From assembly GCA_937901025.1 (NCBI GenBank), contig CALCGR010000020.1, forward strand, positions 1 to 9,616: a stretch of DNA of 9,616 bases, read 5' to 3'. The stretch is from an uncultured Bacteroidales bacterium. Its GTDB lineage: Bacteria; Bacteroidota; Bacteroidia; Bacteroidales; Paludibacteraceae. The position numbers and the translations under genes were made by a program. Below the pieces are notes generated by a model, which did not search any database, had not been told where the DNA came from, and saw only the letters and a program-made list of their open reading frames with translations. This document shows, piece by piece, positions 6,410-9,616 of this stretch. Position 1 is the stretch's first letter. Each line of letters begins with the position of its first letter.

Positions 6410-6426
6410 AATATTTTGTAATTTTG
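6396..6426 (+). promoter_or_regulatory. Promoter of the RNase R-like operon
   Basis: TTG at 6396-6398, a 20-nt spacer and TAATTTTG at 6419-6426 match the Bacteroidetes consensus. The predicted start near 6430-6433 leaves a leader of about 22 nt before the ATG at 6454. This promoter position is the main evidence against the in-frame TTG at 6424 as start codon. Confidence 0.8.
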
Positions 6427-6445
6427 CAGTCGATATTGCAATTTT

Positions 6446-6466
6446 ATGCCCAGATGCCTTCGATAA
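6446..6466 (+). other. Possible six-codon upstream ORF overlapping the rnr start
   Basis: An ATG at 6446 opens the frame MPRCLR and stops at TAA 6464-6466. It is out of frame with the RNase R-like ATG at 6454 and overlaps its first codons. It lies about 15 nt from the predicted 5' end and contains AGA and CGA codons. It may be chance, since nothing but position supports it. Confidence 0.2.
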
Positions 6467-7794
6467 AGGACGATATTAAACAAGAAATCTTCCGCAGACG
6501 CGATATGCGCGAGGTTCTTACTTTCACCATTGACCCGGCGGATGCCAAGGACTTTGATGATGCCCTTTCGTTTGTCCCGTTGGAGGACGGACTCTACCAG
6601 GTGGGCGTACATATTGCCGATGTCACCCATTATGTTTTGCCCGATACGGACATTGATGACGAGGCCTATCGCAAGGGTACGACCATCTACGAAGTCAATC
6701 GGGTAACCCCTATGTTGCCCGAACGGCTATGCAATGACCTATGTTCCCTTCGTCCCAACGAGGATAAGCTCTGTATGTCCGTCATCTTCACAATGACGGC
6801 GGATGCGAAAGTTGTTAAGCACAAGATCTGTCGTACGGTTATTCGTTCCGACTATCGCCTCACCTACGATGAGGCGCAGGTGATGCTGGATAATGCAGAA
6901 AAAAGTGAACTCGCGGATGCCCTGAGAGAGTTGAACCTCATGGCCCTCTCTCTTCGTCAGCGTCGACTGGCGGCAGGAGCCTTGGCGATTGACAAGGACG
7001 AACCGCGTTTTGAACTCGATAAACATGGTCATCCGACGGCCATCTATTTTGAAAAACCCACGCCCGCCCATCATCTTATTGAGGAGTTTATGTTGCTGGC
7101 CAACCGTACGGTAGCCTCTGAGGTAGGGTCGCTGCCGTTCGTATATCGCGTACACGACTTGCCCGATAAGGACAAACTCAGACAAGTGGAGCAGTTTAGG
7201 CGGAAGATGAAGGAGCGTGTGCGGTCTGAGGTGATTGACCTACTGACGATTCGGGCCATGGCGAAAGCCGAGTATTCGACTCATAATATCGGTCACTTTG
7301 GTCTTCGTTTCACCCATTATACGCATTTCACCTCGCCCATCCGCCGTTATCCGGATATGATGGTCCATCGGCTCGTGGATAAGTATATCCTTAGGGGCAA
7401 GACCTCTAAGGACCCCAAGACCGAGACAGAACTACTGGAGCAGGCGTGCCGTCATTGTTCCGAGATGGAACTAGTGGCACAAGAGAAAGAGCGGGACTCC
7501 GTCAAACTCTACCAAACGCTATGGATGAGTGATCATGTGGGCGAAGTGTTTGACGGTACCATCTCCGGTGTGACGGACTTCGGACTCTTCATTGAACTCA
7601 ATGACTCTCGATGCGAGGGACTGATACACATGCGTGATATTATGCCTGGGGAGTATATGCAGTATGACGAGAAGAACTACCGCCTCATCGGCGAAACAAC
7701 CGGCAAGACCTTTACCATGGGTGACCCTATGCGGGTACAGGTGGTGAGGGCCGATATCGAACGTGCACAAATAGATTTTATACCCATCCAATAA
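6454..7794 (+). CDS. rnr: Short RNase R-like exoribonuclease lacking cold-shock domains
   Basis: This RNase II/RNase R family 3'-to-5' exoribonuclease has only 446 residues, against roughly 700-800 for typical RNase R. The RNB catalytic domain begins almost at once. FTIDPADAKDFDDAL (24-38) holds the Mg2+-binding aspartates D27, D33, D35 and D36, which correspond to E. coli RNase R D272, D278, D280 and D281. IADVTHYV (54-61), MLPERLCNDLCSL (87-99), HHLIEEFMLLANR (206-218) and HFTSPIRRYPD (291-301) follow. A C-terminal S1 RNA-binding domain spans about 361-443 (GEVFDGTISGVTDFGLFIEL). The two N-terminal cold-shock domains and helical region are absent. The preceding DNA is the smpB promoter and antisense smpB, so they are not hidden by a frameshift. 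I chose the ATG at 6454 because the in-frame TTG at 6424 lies inside the promoter. It heads an operon, and the next gene starts 1 bp after its stop. Confidence 0.9.
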   Translation: MPSIKDDIKQEIFRRRDMREVLTFTIDPADAKDFDDALSFVPLEDGLYQVGVHIADVTHYVLPDTDIDDEAYRKGTTIYEVNRVTPMLPERLCNDLCSLRPNEDKLCMSVIFTMTADAKVVKHKICRTVIRSDYRLTYDEAQVMLDNAEKSELADALRELNLMALSLRQRRLAAGALAIDKDEPRFELDKHGHPTAIYFEKPTPAHHLIEEFMLLANRTVASEVGSLPFVYRVHDLPDKDKLRQVEQFRRKMKERVRSEVIDLLTIRAMAKAEYSTHNIGHFGLRFTHYTHFTSPIRRYPDMMVHRLVDKYILRGKTSKDPKTETELLEQACRHCSEMELVAQEKERDSVKLYQTLWMSDHVGEVFDGTISGVTDFGLFIELNDSRCEGLIHMRDIMPGEYMQYDEKNYRLIGETTGKTFTMGDPMRVQVVRADIERAQIDFIPIQ

Positions 7795-7795
7795 T

Positions 7796-8536
7796 ATGCG
7801 AAAAACGATTCTTATCCTTTGTCTACTATGGATAGCGACGGCACTCAGTGCCGAAGTGGTTATCCTGAAGTCGGGAAAACGGTATACCGGTGAGATCATC
7901 TTCCAAAACGAGGAAGTGGTCATCCTACGTGATGCTACCGGTACACGTTTTCAATGTCCGCGAGCGGATATAAGGTCTATCGGTGAGGCTCAGATGGAGG
8001 AAACACCGATGCTTACGCAGATTGCTAATTCGGATATCCAGATATCCGCGCGTAAGGTCTCGCTCTCGATAGAAGCAGCGGGGGGTGCGGTGACGATGCC
8101 CCAATCCTCGTGGGGCGGATATGTGACGGCGGATTTCTTGATTGGTACCCGTAGGGTGATGGGCAAGAATATCCTGTTGGGAGGTGCGGTAGGTTATGCG
8201 GGTGTCTTCCTTGCGGATAAGACATATTCGTTTATTCCCCTTCAAGTGGTAGCGCGTATTCCCATCATCGATGCTCAGCATGCGCCGCAAATCAATTTCT
8301 CGGCGGGGTATGGTATTGCTACGAGTAAGAACTACAAGGGTGGCTTGCACGCCGCCATTGACCTATGCTATCGGTATCAGATGACAGAAAAGTCGGCGGT
8401 TCTGTTGGGTGTCAACGTCTTTTTTCAGCAGACTTCGCTCAGTGTGATTGAAGAACACGGGGAAGGACAATATGAGAACCCGATGGCGGGACGGTGTTTT
8501 GTGGGTATAGGAGCTAAATGTGCGATTGTGTTCTAA
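7796..8536 (+). CDS. Exported beta-rich protein, probable small outer-membrane barrel
   Basis: I do not recognise a named family. The 246-residue product has a clear signal peptide (residues 1-19, MRKTILILCLLWIATALSA, then EV). A short beta domain at 20-62 (VVILKSGKRYTGEIIF, then VVILRDATGTRFQCPR) resembles the small SH3/LSm-like 'gain/expression' segments seen at the start of some Bacteroidetes envelope proteins. A linker follows, then about 150 residues of alternating, glycine- and aromatic-rich strands (GGYVTADFLIG, GGAVGYAGVFLA, INFSAGYGIAT, CYRYQM, VLLGVNVFFQQ) ending in phenylalanine. A C-terminal aromatic residue is usual for outer-membrane barrels inserted by BamA. The ATG is 1 bp after the rnr stop, and its own stop overlaps the next ATG (TAATG), so all three genes are translated together. 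Confidence 0.8.
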   Translation: MRKTILILCLLWIATALSAEVVILKSGKRYTGEIIFQNEEVVILRDATGTRFQCPRADIRSIGEAQMEETPMLTQIANSDIQISARKVSLSIEAAGGAVTMPQSSWGGYVTADFLIGTRRVMGKNILLGGAVGYAGVFLADKTYSFIPLQVVARIPIIDAQHAPQINFSAGYGIATSKNYKGGLHAAIDLCYRYQMTEKSAVLLGVNVFFQQTSLSVIEEHGEGQYENPMAGRCFVGIGAKCAIVF

Positions 8537-8736
8537 TGAGTAAATCCTCTTTTCATAGTAAGAAACAACCGCGTACGCATCGCGTGAGTATCGTACTCAA
8601 CGATAGTGAGATGCGTGCCTTGGATAAGTATTGCGAGAAATATACGGTCAAGAACCGTAGCAAACTCATCCGTCAAACCTTAATGCAGAATATCCTCAAG
8701 CGTTTTGATCAAGACAACCCCACGCTGTTTGATTAG
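8536..8736 (+). CDS. Small ribbon-helix-helix (Arc/CopG-type) DNA-binding protein
   Basis: This is a 66-residue basic protein. After a polar, lysine-rich head comes a beta strand HRVSIVLN (15-22), a helix SEMRALDKYCEKY (24-36), the turn TVKNRSK (37-43) and a second helix LIRQTLMQNILKRF (44-57). The strand-helix-turn-helix layout with N-x-S-K-x-I-R at the second helix is typical of ribbon-helix-helix proteins, which dimerise and insert the paired strand in the major groove. I take the ATG at 8536, which overlaps the previous stop by one base; an in-frame ATG at 8518 would add six residues. No toxin partner is adjacent, so an antitoxin role is not supported. It may regulate its own operon or act elsewhere. 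Its TAG shares two bases with the convergent reductase stop. Confidence 0.82.
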   Translation: MSKSSFHSKKQPRTHRVSIVLNDSEMRALDKYCEKYTVKNRSKLIRQTLMQNILKRFDQDNPTLFD

Positions 8737-9616
8737 GGAAGCATGTTTGCTTCGAGCTGCCTTACGCTGCTGGCACCGATAAGCACAGACGTAACCCCTT
8801 CGTGGTCAAGCAACCACTGTAGCGCATATTGCGACAGACTCAATCCCTGCGCCTTCGCTTCTTCGTTCAACGCGCGAGCACGCTGCACCTTCTCCTCCGT
8901 TACGGCCGACACATCAATAGCCCCATTGCCGCGACCCGAGGCCGCACGGCTGTCCTTCGGGATACCATTCAGATAACGGTCAGTCAATAACCCTTGTGCC
9001 AAGGGCGAGAAACAGATAAATCCCGTCCCGTTCTTGCGTGCAACCGGCAGGTTCTCTTTTAGCGTCCTGTCGTCGAACATATTCGCCCGATACTGTCCGA
9101 TGAGACACGGCACATGCGCTGCCGCCAGATAGTCGCAGGCCTGTTGTTGCTTATCCGCCGGATAATTGGAGATACCTACATATAACGCCTTACCCGCATG
9201 CACGATATCCACGAGGGCCTGCATCGTCTCCTCGATAGGCGTGTTAGCGTCATAGCGATGGGAATAGAAGATATCGACATAGTCGAGGCCCATGCGCTTG
9301 AGGCTTTGGTCCAGACTCGCCATCAAATACTTACGTGAACTGCCATCCCCATAGGGACCGGGCCACATCATATAGCCCGCCTTCGTGGAGATAATCATCT
9401 CGTCGCGATGGGCGAGGAGGTTATTGTGTAAGATACGACCGAAGTTCGTTTCTGCCGAACCCGCCACCGGACCATAGTTGTTCGCCAAGTCGAAGTGAGT
9501 GACACCTAAGTCCCACGCACGAAGAACGATCTGTTCGCCGTTCTCGTAGTTATCGATGCTGCCGAAGTTGTGCCAAAAACCCAACGAGATAGCCGGCAGT
9601 TGCAATCCCGAATGAC
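8733..9616 (-). CDS. Aldo/keto reductase, YghZ-like (5' end outside window, short C-terminus)
   Basis: This is an NADPH-dependent aldo/keto reductase of the YghZ (L-glyceraldehyde-3-phosphate reductase, AKR14) type. Numbering starts from the TTG codon at 9605. The catalytic tetrad is present: D39 and Y44 (THFDLANNYGP), K75 (STKAGY) and H116 (FYSHR). WPGPYGDGSSRKYL (81-94), YVGISNY (142-148), FSPLAQGLLTDRYLNG (199-214) and TSVLIGASS (272-280) are close to YghZ. The frame continues through H-S-G-L to the window edge, and SGLxLP is part of the family's conserved start, so the real start lies beyond 9616. The protein ends at L-E-A-N-M-L-P, where relatives continue for roughly 35-40 more residues. 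That tail is replaced by the RHH gene on the other strand, and the two stops overlap by two bases. The physiological substrate is unproven. Confidence 0.93.
   Translation of the reverse strand, partial: HSGLQLPAISLGFWHNFGSIDNYENGEQIVLRAWDLGVTHFDLANNYGPVAGSAETNFGRILHNNLLAHRDEMIISTKAGYMMWPGPYGDGSSRKYLMASLDQSLKRMGLDYVDIFYSHRYDANTPIEETMQALVDIVHAGKALYVGISNYPADKQQQACDYLAAAHVPCLIGQYRANMFDDRTLKENLPVARKNGTGFICFSPLAQGLLTDRYLNGIPKDSRAASGRGNGAIDVSAVTEEKVQRARALNEEAKAQGLSLSQYALQWLLDHEGVTSVLIGASSVRQLEANMLP

Noticed and set aside
6424..6453. TTG start ten codons upstream for the RNase R-like protein
   Set aside because: It falls inside the predicted -7 element and upstream of the expected transcription start, and the added residues resemble nothing in the family.
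8536..8736. RHH protein as an antitoxin
   Set aside because: No small toxin-like gene adjoins it; its neighbours are an exported beta-rich protein and a convergent reductase.

Overview
This window looks like ordinary chromosome from a member of the Bacteroidota, most likely Bacteroidales; I cannot name a genus. The reasons are four promoters matching the Bacteroidetes sigma-ABfr pattern (TTG, exactly 20 nt, TAnnTTTG), A-rich leaders without clear Shine-Dalgarno sequences, a tRNA without encoded CCA, an OmpA-like protein with a DT-repeat linker, and familiar Bacteroidales versions of SmpB, acetate kinase and a cytoplasmic GH13 amylase. No mobile element, CRISPR array or integrase is visible.

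Left block (1-4168, minus strand): a compact transcription unit pta - ackA - GH13 amylase - UbiA-family prenyltransferase. The last gene is cut by the window edge and overlaps the amylase stop by one base. Pta and AckA convert acetyl-CoA to acetate plus ATP; the amylase acts on internal or imported alpha-glucan and may feed glycolysis upstream of them. A 201-bp AT-rich intergenic region (4110-4310) holds the pta promoter and a divergent promoter for the ompA-like gene, built from one 13-bp sequence in inverted orientation.

Middle block (4216-5909, plus strand): an abundant-type OmpA-family porin gene with a possible 5'-terminal mRNA hairpin, followed after 14 bp by a CAT-anticodon tRNA and a strong hairpin with A and T tracts on either side. 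That hairpin can also terminate smpB, which arrives from the other side and encodes its last residues inside it.

Right block (5891-9616): smpB (minus) and an RNase R-like gene (plus) are divergent, with promoters that interlock over about 48 bp. The RNase R-like protein is unusually short: its predicted start is just before the RNB catalytic domain, so the usual N-terminal cold-shock domains are missing, while the catalytic aspartates and the C-terminal S1 domain remain. It heads a tight three-gene operon with a small secreted or outer-membrane beta-rich protein and a ribbon-helix-helix protein. A convergent aldo/keto reductase gene (YghZ-like, 5' end outside the window) shares stop-codon bases with the RHH gene and appears to lack the family's usual C-terminal tail.

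The most interesting points are the stripped-down RNase R next to SmpB, the interlocked promoters, the terminator shared by a tRNA and the smpB coding end, and the truncated reductase. I see no convincing wholly new system; the rnr operon is the best candidate for one.
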